Assembly (NCBI GenBank): GCA_036881905.1
Contig: JBAJNN010000014.1
Location: 1-48,173 of the forward strand
Source: JBAJNN01 sp036881905
GTDB lineage: Bacteria > Pseudomonadota > Alphaproteobacteria > Rhizobiales > Im1
Direction: 5' to 3'
Length of the DNA: 48,173 nucleotides
Part shown: one piece after another, positions 8,596-18,695 of the stretch
Layout of the letters: each line of letters opens with the position of its first letter
Position numbering within the stretch: the stretch's first letter is position 1
Translations under genes and position numbers: made by a program
Notes under the pieces: generated by a model
The model's input: only the letters and a program-made list of their open reading frames with translations
The model's database searches: none
Told to the model about the DNA's origin: nothing

Positions 8596-11500
8596 TCAGG
8601 GAGCATGGGCCGTCTGGCCAGAGTTTTTCGATCCTATATTATCAAGGTTCCGTTTCTGACCGGTATTGAGTTGCTCCAGCCAATTGAGGTTTTTTTGCAG
8701 CATGTCGGCCGCCAGCCAGTTTCGCAAACGCGCTGTCCGGTATTCGGGTTCGAGAGCATTGGGTGGCCCGCTCATGACAAGCTCCATCGACGGCACCCCC
8801 GCAAGACCGTCCAGTTTGAGCCGCCAGACCATATCGACCAAACCTTCGATCGGGCTAAAATTGCCTTCCGCGTGGCCCGATACCCCGTCGCCCTCGATTT
8901 TGGCGTTATCAAAGGTGAAAAGCCCGTTTTCAATGTGGATATGACCGGAGGTGTCGGCGAAATTCATCCAGCCGCTTTGCAGAATGGCGCCGATCATAGT
9001 ATCAATATCATCTAGCGTTTCAGCCTGCGCGATGGAGGTTGCAAAGGCCGCTGGATCGAGGCCCGAAACTTCGCAATCGCCGAGCCGGTAGTCGCCCTCT
9101 CCGCTCAGCCGCGCAACCAGACCGGCCGGACTGCGCCCGCTTGCGGTGAAATGCGCCTTGAAGCCAAGAGTTCCGTTGAGCGCGGGCCGGTGATGGGCTT
9201 TCAGCCGTAGGAAACGGTCGATCGGTAACGCGGAAGCCGCGATTTGGCCACTCACGATGAGGTTCTCGCCATGAGCCGCGCCGATAAATCCCAATTGCAC
9301 CGGTTTGCCGTCAAACAGGCCCCTGATGGCATCGAACTTGATCCGGCCGTCACCAAGGACCAGATTGAAAGACGCATCCTTTAAAACCAACGGGTCAATG
9401 ACCCGCAATCTGCGAGCGGTCACATCAAGGTTTCCGATAACAGCATTGAGTCGGTTGAGAGCGAAGGGCGTTGTGGGCCATATGGCGCCGGTTTCGGCGC
9501 TTGCCTCCCCCGCATCCGCCATATGCTCCGGCGGCATCAGCGCGGTGTCGAGAATCGACGGCAGAGACGCGTGGTCGAGCCGGAGCTTGCCCTCAACCCG
9601 TAACGGGCTTGCCGACAGATCGGCCGTTCCGGAAAACATGATCGCCGATCCCGCGGCGACACCGCGCAATGGGTCGAATTTTATTATCCCATCGCGGTGC
9701 AATAATGTGCCTTCAAGTCGAAATGAGCGGTTTGGTTTCCACCTGCTGCCCGGTTCACGGTCATAAAGTTCCGGCCAAGATGGAAATCCTCCGGGCTTTC
9801 CCGCCGATGGCCCGCCATTGACGGTGATTGTCGCCTCAGACCAATGAGTCAACCCGCCCTTGAACGCCCCCCGTCCCGAAATGGACAGGGAACCGGCCGT
9901 CGCCTCAAGATTGAGGTTTGTCATTAAAGCGTCGCCATCACCGGCGGGTTGTAAGTGAACAACGGCTGTCGCATGTAGCGGGGCAAGGTGGCGCATCCCC
10001 TCGCTCACCGGCCCATTGCCGGTCTTTTTCGTCAAGCCTGCCAGCCGCGACAGGGGTAAAGGGTTTTGCGCGGCGATGGTCGCCTCAACCTGCCCCTCCG
10101 GACGCCGGATTATGGAGCGCACGAAGCCCTGCATCTCCACATGCGAGTCTCCCTCGCCGCTGAAGCCGATATGACGCAAATCTATGTTGCCGTCATCGAG
10201 CATGAGATCGACGGCAACATCATGAAGATCGACGTTACGGCAAATCAGCCGGTCAAGCTTTATATCGAGCACAATATTAACACCGGCCAGTCGATCATTG
10301 CCAATATCCGGCAAAATCTCGGCAATGGCCTGTTCGCAGGCCGTGACAGGCCCATGTGTCGCGCCATCGCCTTCTGGTGTCTCATTGGCCGTCACGGCAG
10401 GCAGATAGCGATTCAGGTTAAGCGTGTCCGCGCGCATATGCGCAGTCCAGCTCGGGCTTTTTTGGCCCGCGGCATAATCAAGCGATATTGTGCCATTGGT
10501 TTCATGAAGCCTGAATGTTGCATCGCTTAAACGGATCCGCCCGGGCGAGAGGTCGAATGCGCCCTTCAGGCTGAGCGGCGTCTGCGCCGGAACATGACGA
10601 AAAAACGATTTTATAACCGGAAATGCCGAGCCGACAACGGCCTGGCCCTTAGGCAAGTCCAGTTCCACGGTCCCGTGAAATTGCGGCGGAGAAATTTGGG
10701 CCAGGGAGAAGCCGCTCACATCAAAATGGCCTCCTTGCGAGGTCGAACCGGAAAGCGCCTTTAGAGCGAGATGGGTTTCGTTGACCTCGGCGATGAGTTC
10801 GGCGTCGGCGATGCGTTGCGATCGCGCCGTCAGCGAAGCCGCCTTGAACGACACCGAAAGATCCATAGTGTCGGGGATCGCGCCGGTGATACGCCGCAAC
10901 ATCGTCAAAAGCGCGTCCGGCTCGGCCATGACGTTCCAGTCGCGCTGGTCCATCAGCCCATCCAGGGACAACCGACTTGCTTGCAAATCGGCCCGGACCG
11001 TTATGATTGGCGCAATCCTCACTCCCACTTGCCCGGTTATCGGATGTCGCGACCTGTCTTGCCCCGGTACGGTGATCTCGACAGTGTCGAGTTGGATGGC
11101 AGTATCGCGCGCGGTAATGTCGGCGCCCAGGGAAAAACCGGACCATGGATTGGGTGAGGGAACACGCGATTCTGTCTGTGGCGGATCGCTTTTTATGCTG
11201 AGCTTGCCGGACAGGTTAAGACCTCCAAACCCCTTGTCCAGAGTGGCGTCAACGGTATAAATCAGCGGCCACGCTCCTTGCGAATGCGCCCGCAGATTCA
11301 CCGCCAACGTCTCGTCTTTGCGCCATTGACCGAGCGACAGCGCGATATTGAGCGGCCTGCCGTTATATTGCGCCTTGCCGTTCAGGTGAAATGGCCCGTT
11401 CAGACTGGAGGCGGATATATCGGCATCCATGCCCGCTAGTGTTATAGTCTTGCCAAGACGTCTGTCATGGACGATCACCGTCGCGTTGGCGATTGCGAGA

Positions 11501-11931
11501 TCGTCGAGAACAATGCTGTGGGCCGTCAGGCCCGCAGCAGCGCTTTCAACGGCATGGACGGCCCAGGACCACTGCCCGTTTGGCGTGCGTTCGACAACAA
11601 AGGTCGGGTTATTGATGGCGACATGGGTAAGACTGAGCTCGCCGTGAAGCAGACGGGGCAGTGCAAGCCGAATATCCACACTGTCGGCGGTAAAACGGGG
11701 AGGGGCTCCGGCGCTGTCACGGATGGAAACCTTATTCAGCCGCACATGCGGAAAAGGGATGATGCGGAGCGAAACCGGACCTGAGATTTCCACTTGCCGC
11801 CCGGTTAGTCTCGATCCCGTTTGTTCAAAAAGACCGCGATACTGAGTCCAGTCGATGAAGACCGGTACGATAAGGCCGGCGCTGAGCACCAGCACCAGGA
11901 CGATTCCGATCAGCAGCAAGGGGGACTTCAT
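8596..11931 (-). CDS. AsmA-family envelope protein
   Basis: An 1111-residue protein of the AsmA/TamB-like (VPS13-related bridge-like) group. Such proteins are anchored in the inner membrane and span the periplasm as long beta-rich grooves linked to lipid transport or outer-membrane homeostasis. The N-terminus has one transmembrane segment (about residues 4-24, LLLIGIVLVLVLSAGL). The AsmA domain follows: DWTQYRGLFEQTGSRLTGR, GPVSLRIIPFPHVRL, and ANATV/NPTFVVER-type repeats. The C-terminal part (roughly 790-1060) matches the second AsmA domain, with GTLGFKAHFTASGRSPAGL and NGLFTFDNAKIEGDGVSG. The start is the ATG at 11929-11931. It is transcribed alone, opposite to hutF and rnpB. The precise cargo is unknown. 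Confidence 0.88.
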   Translation of the reverse strand: MKSPLLLIGIVLVLVLSAGLIVPVFIDWTQYRGLFEQTGSRLTGRQVEISGPVSLRIIPFPHVRLNKVSIRDSAGAPPRFTADSVDIRLALPRLLHGELSLTHVAINNPTFVVERTPNGQWSWAVHAVESAAAGLTAHSIVLDDLAIANATVIVHDRRLGKTITLAGMDADISASSLNGPFHLNGKAQYNGRPLNIALSLGQWRKDETLAVNLRAHSQGAWPLIYTVDATLDKGFGGLNLSGKLSIKSDPPQTESRVPSPNPWSGFSLGADITARDTAIQLDTVEITVPGQDRSRHPITGQVGVRIAPIITVRADLQASRLSLDGLMDQRDWNVMAEPDALLTMLRRITGAIPDTMDLSVSFKAASLTARSQRIADAELIAEVNETHLALKALSGSTSQGGHFDVSGFSLAQISPPQFHGTVELDLPKGQAVVGSAFPVIKSFFRHVPAQTPLSLKGAFDLSPGRIRLSDATFRLHETNGTISLDYAAGQKSPSWTAHMRADTLNLNRYLPAVTANETPEGDGATHGPVTACEQAIAEILPDIGNDRLAGVNIVLDIKLDRLICRNVDLHDVAVDLMLDDGNIDLRHIGFSGEGDSHVEMQGFVRSIIRRPEGQVEATIAAQNPLPLSRLAGLTKKTGNGPVSEGMRHLAPLHATAVVHLQPAGDGDALMTNLNLEATAGSLSISGRGAFKGGLTHWSEATITVNGGPSAGKPGGFPSWPELYDREPGSRWKPNRSFRLEGTLLHRDGIIKFDPLRGVAAGSAIMFSGTADLSASPLRVEGKLRLDHASLPSILDTALMPPEHMADAGEASAETGAIWPTTPFALNRLNAVIGNLDVTARRLRVIDPLVLKDASFNLVLGDGRIKFDAIRGLFDGKPVQLGFIGAAHGENLIVSGQIAASALPIDRFLRLKAHHRPALNGTLGFKAHFTASGRSPAGLVARLSGEGDYRLGDCEVSGLDPAAFATSIAQAETLDDIDTMIGAILQSGWMNFADTSGHIHIENGLFTFDNAKIEGDGVSGHAEGNFSPIEGLVDMVWRLKLDGLAGVPSMELVMSGPPNALEPEYRTARLRNWLAADMLQKNLNWLEQLNTGQKRNLDNIGSKNSGQTAHAP

Positions 11932-12056
11932 CCGGTCAACCTCTATGAGCCCATTACAGGGTCGTGTCTACCATACTTCGCGCCACGGTTCCTTAATGAA
12001 GGTGTTCGCGCCGTCATGGTCGCGGGCTTTCATAAAGTCGGATATTTCGGGCGGCC

Positions 12057-12086
12057 TTGACGTTTGATCCTTGTGAACGCACATTC
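12057..12086 (+). promoter_or_regulatory. Possible rnpB promoter
   Basis: TTGACG at 12057-12062 and ACATTC at 12081-12086 are separated by 18 bases, placing a start site near 12093-12097, just where the RNase P RNA begins. The -10 is poor against the sigma-70 consensus, but the position fits. Confidence 0.35.
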
Positions 12087-12096
12087 GTGCAAGTGT

Positions 12097-12516
<420 letters not shown>

Positions 12517-12656
12517 CATTTCCAAAAATAGCCCTGGACCATATGCAGTCTCAAATCTTTTAAATTGACGGTTTGTTAAACGGTTTTTAAACCTCATTAG
12601 GCGACAGTGGCTTAGCGCGGCGCCAGATCGGTTGTCTCACGGCTTGAGAATATCGT

Positions 12657-13661
12657 ATGCCCGACCATATCCCCGTTCTTCTCGATCAGGTGCTCGGAGC
12701 TCTCGTCCCGCGCGACGGCGAGCATTATCTCGATGCCACCTTCGGAGCGGGCGGCTACACGCGCGCCATGCTTGAGGCGGCTCGCTGCCAGGTTAGCGCG
12801 ATCGATCGCGATCCCGAGGCCGCGGCCATCGGCCGGGCCATGGCGCGCCATTATGGTGGGCGGCTTGCCATGTTTCACGATCGCTTCTGCGAACTTGAAA
12901 AATGTCTGCGTTCTGTGGGGAGAGACAGTGTCGATGGTGTCATATTCGATATCGGCGTGTCCTCAATGCAGATCGATCGGGTCGAACGCGGCTTTTCATT
13001 TAAGAAGGATGGTCCTCTCGATATGCGCATGGAAGGCCCTGATGCCGACGGTTCAAGCGCCGCCGACATCGTGAACAGCTTCGATGAAGCCTCCATCGGT
13101 TGGATTCTTCGCACGCTGGGCGAGGAGCGCAAGGCGCGCGCCATCGCCCGCGCCATCGTGCAGGCTCGCCGCCTTGTTCCCATCACCACAACCGGACAGC
13201 TTGCCGCAATTGTCGCTCGAACGATGAACGGACATTTCCATAACCGGCGCATCCACCCGGCGACACGCAGTTTTCAGGCGTTGAGACTCTATGTCAATGA
13301 TGAACTTGGTGAGCTTATCCGCGGTCTCTCCGCCGCCGAGCGTGTCCTGCGCCCGGGCGGGCGGCTTGTCGTGGTGGCCTTTCATTCGCTGGAAGACCGC
13401 ATCGTGAAAACATTTCTTGCGTCGCGAAGCGGACGGATCGGGCATGGTTCGCGCCATGCACCGCCTGATCCGGTCTGCAAGGCCGCGCCATCCTTTACCA
13501 TCGCGTCCCATAAAGCGGGTAAGCCCGATGAGCGGGAGGTCGCCGGCAATCGTCGGGCAAGAAGCGCGCGTTTGCGCACTGCCGTCAGAACCAATGCGCC
13601 GGCCTGGCCTCTTGATCCCAAAGCCCTGGGCGCGGTCCGGCTTGCGAGGGAAAAAGGCTGA
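12657..13661 (+). CDS. rsmH: 16S rRNA (cytosine-1402 N4) methyltransferase RsmH
   Basis: A 334-residue SAM-dependent methyltransferase that modifies C1402 in the decoding centre of 16S rRNA (older name MraW). It is the first gene of the dcw operon. Signatures: HIPVLLDQVL at the start, LDATFGAGGYTRAML (SAM motif I), SAIDRDPEA (motif II), DGVIFDIGVSSMQID, then GFSFKKDGPLDMRM, RIHPATRSFQALRLYVN and VVVAFHSLEDRIVK. The start is the ATG at 12657, giving the standard N-terminus. The TGA overlaps the ftsL ATG by one base. No mraZ precedes it. Confidence 0.97.
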   Translation: MPDHIPVLLDQVLGALVPRDGEHYLDATFGAGGYTRAMLEAARCQVSAIDRDPEAAAIGRAMARHYGGRLAMFHDRFCELEKCLRSVGRDSVDGVIFDIGVSSMQIDRVERGFSFKKDGPLDMRMEGPDADGSSAADIVNSFDEASIGWILRTLGEERKARAIARAIVQARRLVPITTTGQLAAIVARTMNGHFHNRRIHPATRSFQALRLYVNDELGELIRGLSAAERVLRPGGRLVVVAFHSLEDRIVKTFLASRSGRIGHGSRHAPPDPVCKAAPSFTIASHKAGKPDEREVAGNRRARSARLRTAVRTNAPAWPLDPKALGAVRLAREKG

Positions 13662-14011
13662 TGTTGAAGCTGGTGAACGGGATTTTGATTGCGGCCATGC
13701 TGGTCATGGCCTTTTGGCTTTACGGGCTTGAGCGTCGCTCGCGGGAGGTTGAGCGGAAAATCGCGGTATTATCGGGTGAAATCGACGAACAACGCGAAAT
13801 GATTGCGCTTCTTGACGCAGAGTGGGCCGCCTTAACCTCCCCGCGGCGTATAGAGGCCCTTGCCGTCAAATATCTGCATCTTGAGAGTCTCAAGCCGACG
13901 CAGATCATCACTCAATCTGACATAACAGATCGGATTCCCGAAGGTGACGGGCCATCTGCGCCTGATGGAGACGGTTCCCCATCCGGCGGCATATCGGAAG
14001 AAATCCAGTGA
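13661..14011 (+). CDS. ftsL: Cell division protein FtsL-like
   Basis: A small (116-residue) bitopic membrane protein between rsmH and ftsI, the standard ftsL position. One transmembrane segment (about residues 5-22, LVNGILIAAMLVMAFWLYG) is followed by a periplasmic leucine-zipper-like helix (about 25-60, SREVERKIAVLSGEIDEQRE). The SPRRIEALAVKYLHLESLKP motif is typical of FtsL. The last 25 residues are Gly/Ser/Asp-rich and probably disordered. FtsL forms the FtsQLB complex that activates FtsWI. Assignment rests on position and topology, since FtsL sequences diverge quickly. Confidence 0.88.
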   Translation: MLKLVNGILIAAMLVMAFWLYGLERRSREVERKIAVLSGEIDEQREMIALLDAEWAALTSPRRIEALAVKYLHLESLKPTQIITQSDITDRIPEGDGPSAPDGDGSPSGGISEEIQ

Positions 14012-15744
14012 ATTACCGCGCCGGAACAGATCATGCGATTCATGAGGCTCCTCACCGTGGGGCTGGCAACGACCCGCTTTATGCCATCAAGCGGGCGAGG
14101 CTGGTGTTGATCGCCTTTATTGCGGGATTTTGTCTGATCGGGTTGCGTTTGGGGCAATTGACCCTTGGCGGGAACGGCCGTGTCGCCAATAGGCCGATCG
14201 AGCCGGACAGCGCCGTTATGCGCCCTGAAATCACCGACCGATCGGGACGGCTCCTGGCGACGAATGTCAAGGTTGTTTCGCTTTATGCAGATCCACGCAA
14301 GATCATCGATGTCGATGAAGCCATCGAATTGCTTACGGGGCATTTGCCGGACCTTGACGCGGCGCGGTTGCGTCGCGCTCTCACCATGAAAAATCGTGCC
14401 TTTGTCTGGCTGAAACGCGGGATAAGCCCGGCCGAAAAAACCATGCTGCATGATCTGGGCATTCCAGGCATGGGGTTTCGCGACGAGATTCGCCGCGTTT
14501 ACCCCATGGGCCGGCTGGGCGCTCATGTGCTGGGCTTTGTCGATATTGATTTGCGAGGGCTTGCCGGTCTTGAATATTATCTTGACCATCGCGGGCGATT
14601 GTTCACCGCCTCGCTTAACGATCCAAACCCTGATCATCATCGGCCTGAAGCAGTAAAACTCGCCATGGATATGCGCGTGCAATATGCGCTTGAGCAAGAA
14701 CTGCTTAAGGCGCGGGAAAAATTCAGCGCCGCGGCCGCGGCCGGAGTCGTTCTCGACATTAACAGCGGCGAAGTGATCGCTATGGTCTCCTTGCCCGATT
14801 TCGATCCCAACGATCCCACCGAGGCGCAAGGCAAAGACCGCATCAACCGGATCACCGGCGGGGTTTATGAAATGGGATCGACCATGAAAGCCGTAACCGT
14901 CGCCATGGCTCTCGATGAAGGGATCGGCGATTTCGATACCACCTATGACGCCAGCCGGCCCTTGCGCATCGGCCGTCGGATTATCCACGACTATCATGGT
15001 AAGAACCGTATTTTGAGCCTGCCGGAGGTGTTTATTTATTCCTCCAATATCGGAGCGGCCGAAATGGCCCTTGAGATCGGGGCCGACAGGCAGAAGGCGT
15101 TTTTGGAAAAACTGGGGTTTTTCGACAAACCGCGAACCGAACTGCCGGAATCCGCCTCCCCCCTGCTACCGCAACGCTGGGGTGAAATCGAGCGCGCCAC
15201 GGTGGCGTTCGGTCATGGTATCGCCGTCGAGCCTCTTCAGCTTGCCGTGGCGGGCGCGGCGCTGATGAATGGTGGCATGCTGATCGCGCCAACCTTTCTC
15301 AAACGCGACAAAGACATTGCAAAAGAGCCGGCGAGACGGGTCGTCAGCGCTGAAACCAGCCGCAAGCTGCGTTATTTGTTCCGGCTGGACGTATTGGAAG
15401 GCTCGGCGAAAAAGGCCGATATCGAAGGTTATCGTATCGGCGGCAAGACCGGAACCGCGGAGAAGGTCGTTGACGGGCGCTATGTCAAGACCCAGAGGCT
15501 CGCCAATTTCCTCGGTGGCTTCCCGATGGATGACCCACGTTACTGCGTGCTCGTCATTCTCGACAATCCGCAAGCCCTGGCCGAAACTTACGAGTTTACG
15601 ACGTCGGGTTGGAACGCCGCGCCGACGGCGGGCAGGGTCATTGCCCGTATCGCGCCGATGCTCGGTGTGGTCCCGAAATTCGATGACGACACCGCCTGGC
15701 CTGGGAATAAACCGCTCGATCGGGCGCAACCGATTGCGCAATAA
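14008..15744 (+). CDS. ftsI: Peptidoglycan D,D-transpeptidase FtsI (PBP3)
   Basis: A 578-residue class B penicillin-binding protein that cross-links septal peptidoglycan together with FtsW. A cytoplasmic tail of about 30 residues and one transmembrane segment (about 31-52) precede the dimerisation domain (ITDRSGRLLATN, GAHVLGFVDID). The transpeptidase domain carries the three catalytic motifs: GSTMKA with the nucleophile Ser near 291, SSN near 345, and KTGTAEK near 490. The start is a GTG at 14008-14010 whose bases overlap the ftsL stop (GTGA), implying coupled translation. The length is normal. Confidence 0.96.
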   Translation: MNYRAGTDHAIHEAPHRGAGNDPLYAIKRARLVLIAFIAGFCLIGLRLGQLTLGGNGRVANRPIEPDSAVMRPEITDRSGRLLATNVKVVSLYADPRKIIDVDEAIELLTGHLPDLDAARLRRALTMKNRAFVWLKRGISPAEKTMLHDLGIPGMGFRDEIRRVYPMGRLGAHVLGFVDIDLRGLAGLEYYLDHRGRLFTASLNDPNPDHHRPEAVKLAMDMRVQYALEQELLKAREKFSAAAAAGVVLDINSGEVIAMVSLPDFDPNDPTEAQGKDRINRITGGVYEMGSTMKAVTVAMALDEGIGDFDTTYDASRPLRIGRRIIHDYHGKNRILSLPEVFIYSSNIGAAEMALEIGADRQKAFLEKLGFFDKPRTELPESASPLLPQRWGEIERATVAFGHGIAVEPLQLAVAGAALMNGGMLIAPTFLKRDKDIAKEPARRVVSAETSRKLRYLFRLDVLEGSAKKADIEGYRIGGKTGTAEKVVDGRYVKTQRLANFLGGFPMDDPRYCVLVILDNPQALAETYEFTTSGWNAAPTAGRVIARIAPMLGVVPKFDDDTAWPGNKPLDRAQPIAQ

Positions 15745-15759
15745 AGGAACATTCGGCAA

Positions 15760-17232
15760 ATGCGTCTTGTCAGCCTTCTCGATCGCGATGTGCCCAAAGC
15801 GTTACCATGGGCGGATATGGATATTACCAGCGTGAGCGCCGACAGCCGTACCATCGTTCCGGGGGGGGTGTTCGTTGCGCTTAAGGGAACGAAAATGGAT
15901 GGCGCCCGGTTTGTCGGCCGGGCGATTGGGCGCGGCGCCGCGGCCGTTCTAGTGGGTGAAGGGGTGTGTGTAGAAGTTCCACCCGGCTATCCGCTGATCC
16001 GGGTCGCCAATCCCCATCGGGCGCTGGCGCGGGCCGCCGCGCGATTTTACGCCCCCCCGCCGGAGGTCATGGTCGCGGTGACCGGCACGAATGGCAAGAC
16101 ATCCGTTGTCTCTTTCGTGCGGCAAATCTGGGAGATGCTGGGTTTCACCCCCGCCAGTCTCGGCACCCTCGGCGTGAGCGCCCCCGCCGGCCATCGCTCT
16201 CTCGATCGCACCACGCCGGATCCGGTGACCCTGCATGCGCTGCTCAGCGACCTGCAAAGCGAGGGGGTGACCCATGCCGCTGTTGAAGCCTCAAGCCATG
16301 GTCTGGCGCAATATCGGCTGGATGGTGTCAAACTGGCGGCTGCCGCCTTCACCAACCTGAGCCGCGATCATCTCGACTACCACAACACTGTGGAATCCTA
16401 TTTCGCGGCCAAGGCCCGTCTGTTTGCCGAGCTTCTGCCTCGCGGCGCCGGTGCGGTGGTGAATGTGGACAACGGGTACGGTCCGCGCATCGCCGCGATT
16501 GCGCGTGAGAGAAATCTCACTCTCGCCACGGTCGGCAAGACCGGCGCGGATTTGCGCCTAGCCGGTCGGCGGCGCGAGGCTGGTGGACAGCGACTCACCA
16601 TTGCGCTTAAAGGTCGGGAACACTCGGTTTTCTTACCCTTTTTGGGCGATTTTCAGGCTGAAAACGCGCTGTTGGCGGCAGGCTTGGTCATGGCCGCGGG
16701 GGGCGGAGGCGAAAGGGCGGTGCAGGCGCTTTCCCAACTGAAAGGGGCCGAGGGGCGGCTTGAATATGTCGCCATGACCCGTGAAGCCGCGCCGGTTTAT
16801 GTCGATTATGCCCACACTCCCGACGCGCTCAATACCGTATTGCGCGCGGTGAGACCCTATGTTTCCGGTCGGCTCGTGGTCGTGTTCGGCGCCGGCGGCG
16901 ATCGCGACCATGGCAAGCGCGCGTTGATGGGCCAAGCTGTGGCGCGTTATGGCGACGTGGCGATCGTGACCGACGATAATCCACGCATGGAAGCCCCTGC
17001 CGTTATCCGTCGCGCGGTTCTGGCGGGCTGCCCCGATGCTTGCGAAATCGGCGATCGCGGCGAAGCCATCGCCTATGGTATGAGTGTACTGAAAAAGGGC
17101 GATGTCATGCTCGTCGCCGGCAAGGGCCATGAAGGCGGTCAGCTCGTCGGCGACACAGTCATTCCCTTCAGCGATCGCGCAGTCATACGTTCCCTTAGCC
17201 ATGGGCTTGATGGTCGGAGAGCGAAATCATGA
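15760..17232 (+). CDS. murE: UDP-MurNAc-L-Ala-D-Glu:meso-diaminopimelate ligase
   Basis: A 490-residue Mur ligase adding the third stem-peptide residue. Motifs: SADSRTIVPGGVFVAL (N-terminal UDP-substrate domain), VTGTNGKTSVV (ATP-binding P-loop near residue 110), EASSHGL, TNLSRDHLDYH, DYAHTPDAL, and AGGDRDHGKR. DDNPR near residue 406 is the motif that recognises meso-diaminopimelate, so this organism has DAP-type peptidoglycan. KGHE lies near the end. An AAGGAA ribosome site precedes the ATG, 15 bp after ftsI. The stop overlaps murF by four bases. Confidence 0.97.
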   Translation: MRLVSLLDRDVPKALPWADMDITSVSADSRTIVPGGVFVALKGTKMDGARFVGRAIGRGAAAVLVGEGVCVEVPPGYPLIRVANPHRALARAAARFYAPPPEVMVAVTGTNGKTSVVSFVRQIWEMLGFTPASLGTLGVSAPAGHRSLDRTTPDPVTLHALLSDLQSEGVTHAAVEASSHGLAQYRLDGVKLAAAAFTNLSRDHLDYHNTVESYFAAKARLFAELLPRGAGAVVNVDNGYGPRIAAIARERNLTLATVGKTGADLRLAGRRREAGGQRLTIALKGREHSVFLPFLGDFQAENALLAAGLVMAAGGGGERAVQALSQLKGAEGRLEYVAMTREAAPVYVDYAHTPDALNTVLRAVRPYVSGRLVVVFGAGGDRDHGKRALMGQAVARYGDVAIVTDDNPRMEAPAVIRRAVLAGCPDACEIGDRGEAIAYGMSVLKKGDVMLVAGKGHEGGQLVGDTVIPFSDRAVIRSLSHGLDGRRAKS

Positions 17233-18695
17233 ATAAGCCGTCACTGTGGAGGATCGAGGAGCTTTGCGCGGCGACCGGCGGCCATGCGTCAGGGTGTCCA
17301 TCGGTCCGGCTCGACGGGGTGTCCATCGACAGCCGCACGGTCCGGCGCGGGGATGTGTTCGTCGCCATTCATGGCAAGAGAAATGACGGTCATGATTATG
17401 TCGTCGATGCTTTTGAACGCGGCGCGGGGCTGGCGATCGTGTCGCGCGAGAGCGCCGCAATGAGACGGGCCGGGCCGCTGGTCATGGTCGCGGACACGCT
17501 TAAAGCGCTGCAGGCCATGGCGCGGGCGGCGCGCCGACGGGCTAAGGCATGTGTTATCGCCGTGACCGGAAGCGTCGGCAAAACCACCACCAAGGAGGCC
17601 CTTGCCCTTTGCCTTTCGACCTGTGGCCCGACAATCGCATCCGCGGTCTCCTACAACAACCTGTGGGGCGTGCCGCTTTCGCTTGCCAGAATGCCGGCGG
17701 ACGCTCGGTTCGGTGTGTTTGAGGTCGGCATGAATCACCCCGGTGAAATCGCGCCCCTGGCCGGTATGCTGCGCCCGCATATCGCGATGATCACCGCGAT
17801 CGAACCCTCCCATATTGGTTTTTTCCGCGATCTGAGCGCTATCGCCGAGGCCAAGGCTGAAATCTTCATCGGTCTGGAACTTGGCGGCGTCGCTATCCTC
17901 AATCGCGACACCCCCTATTTCGATTGCCTGAAAACAGCGGCCGCGGCGGCGGGGGCTGAGCGAATCGTCGGTTTCGGTTTGGATGAGTGCGCCGATGCCA
18001 GGGTGGAAAGGATGGTTTTGAACGAGAGCTGGTCCACTGTGACAGCGAATATCATGAAAACTCCCGTGACCTACAAACTCGGTGTGCCGGGCCGTCACCT
18101 GGTCGTCAATTCCTTGGCCGTGCTCGCCGCCTGTGTGGTGGCCGGCGCCGACCTCGCCCATGCGGCCTTGGTTTTACGCGATTTGCGCGCGCTTAAGGGG
18201 CGGGGCAATCATATTATTCTTGATACTGCAGGTGGTGCGATCACTCTTATCGATGAAAGCTACAACGCCAATCCGGCATCGATGCGCGCGGCATTGGCGG
18301 TTCTGGGTAATACCCGACTGGCCAAAGGCGGGCGGCGCATCGCCGTTCTTGGCGATATGCTGGAGCTTGGCGACAAAGCCCCGCGGTTTCACAAAGAACT
18401 GGCTGCCCCCATCGCGGCATGCGACATTGATCTCGTCCATGCCTGTGGGTCGCATATGGTGCATTTGTGGGATGCTCTGGAACCGCACCGGCGTGGCGTC
18501 TATACGCAAACGCCCGATGCGTTGTATAAGCCCCTTCTCGCCCGGTTTAAGCCTGGCGACGTGGTGATGATTAAGGGATCTTTGGGAAGCGGAATGGGGC
18601 GTCTTGTCGATGCGCTTTGCCGGGCTTTCGGTCGGTCGCTTCCATCGGAGAATGCGAACATACAGATTAAAAACCGGGATTTGAGCCAAGGATAA
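17229..18695 (+). CDS. murF: UDP-MurNAc-tripeptide:D-alanyl-D-alanine ligase
   Basis: A 488-residue ligase that adds the D-Ala-D-Ala dipeptide, the last cytoplasmic stem-peptide step. Motifs: DSRTVRRGDVFVAI, VTGSVGKTTTKEAL (P-loop near residue 115), SYNNLWGVPLSLA, EVGMNHPGEI, EPSHIGFF, DESYNANPASMRAAL and AVLGDMLELG. The ATG overlaps the murE stop (ATGA). Its own TAA overlaps the mraY ATG by one base (TAATG). Confidence 0.97.
   Translation: MNKPSLWRIEELCAATGGHASGCPSVRLDGVSIDSRTVRRGDVFVAIHGKRNDGHDYVVDAFERGAGLAIVSRESAAMRRAGPLVMVADTLKALQAMARAARRRAKACVIAVTGSVGKTTTKEALALCLSTCGPTIASAVSYNNLWGVPLSLARMPADARFGVFEVGMNHPGEIAPLAGMLRPHIAMITAIEPSHIGFFRDLSAIAEAKAEIFIGLELGGVAILNRDTPYFDCLKTAAAAAGAERIVGFGLDECADARVERMVLNESWSTVTANIMKTPVTYKLGVPGRHLVVNSLAVLAACVVAGADLAHAALVLRDLRALKGRGNHIILDTAGGAITLIDESYNANPASMRAALAVLGNTRLAKGGRRIAVLGDMLELGDKAPRFHKELAAPIAACDIDLVHACGSHMVHLWDALEPHRRGVYTQTPDALYKPLLARFKPGDVVMIKGSLGSGMGRLVDALCRAFGRSLPSENANIQIKNRDLSQG

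Noticed and set aside
13912..14997. A 361-codon leftward frame opposite ftsL/ftsI
   Set aside because: It is antisense to well-supported division genes and has no recognisable domain.
17289..18161. A 290-codon leftward frame opposite murF
   Set aside because: It is antisense to intact murF and rich in His/Arg/Gly, a typical shadow of GC-rich coding DNA.
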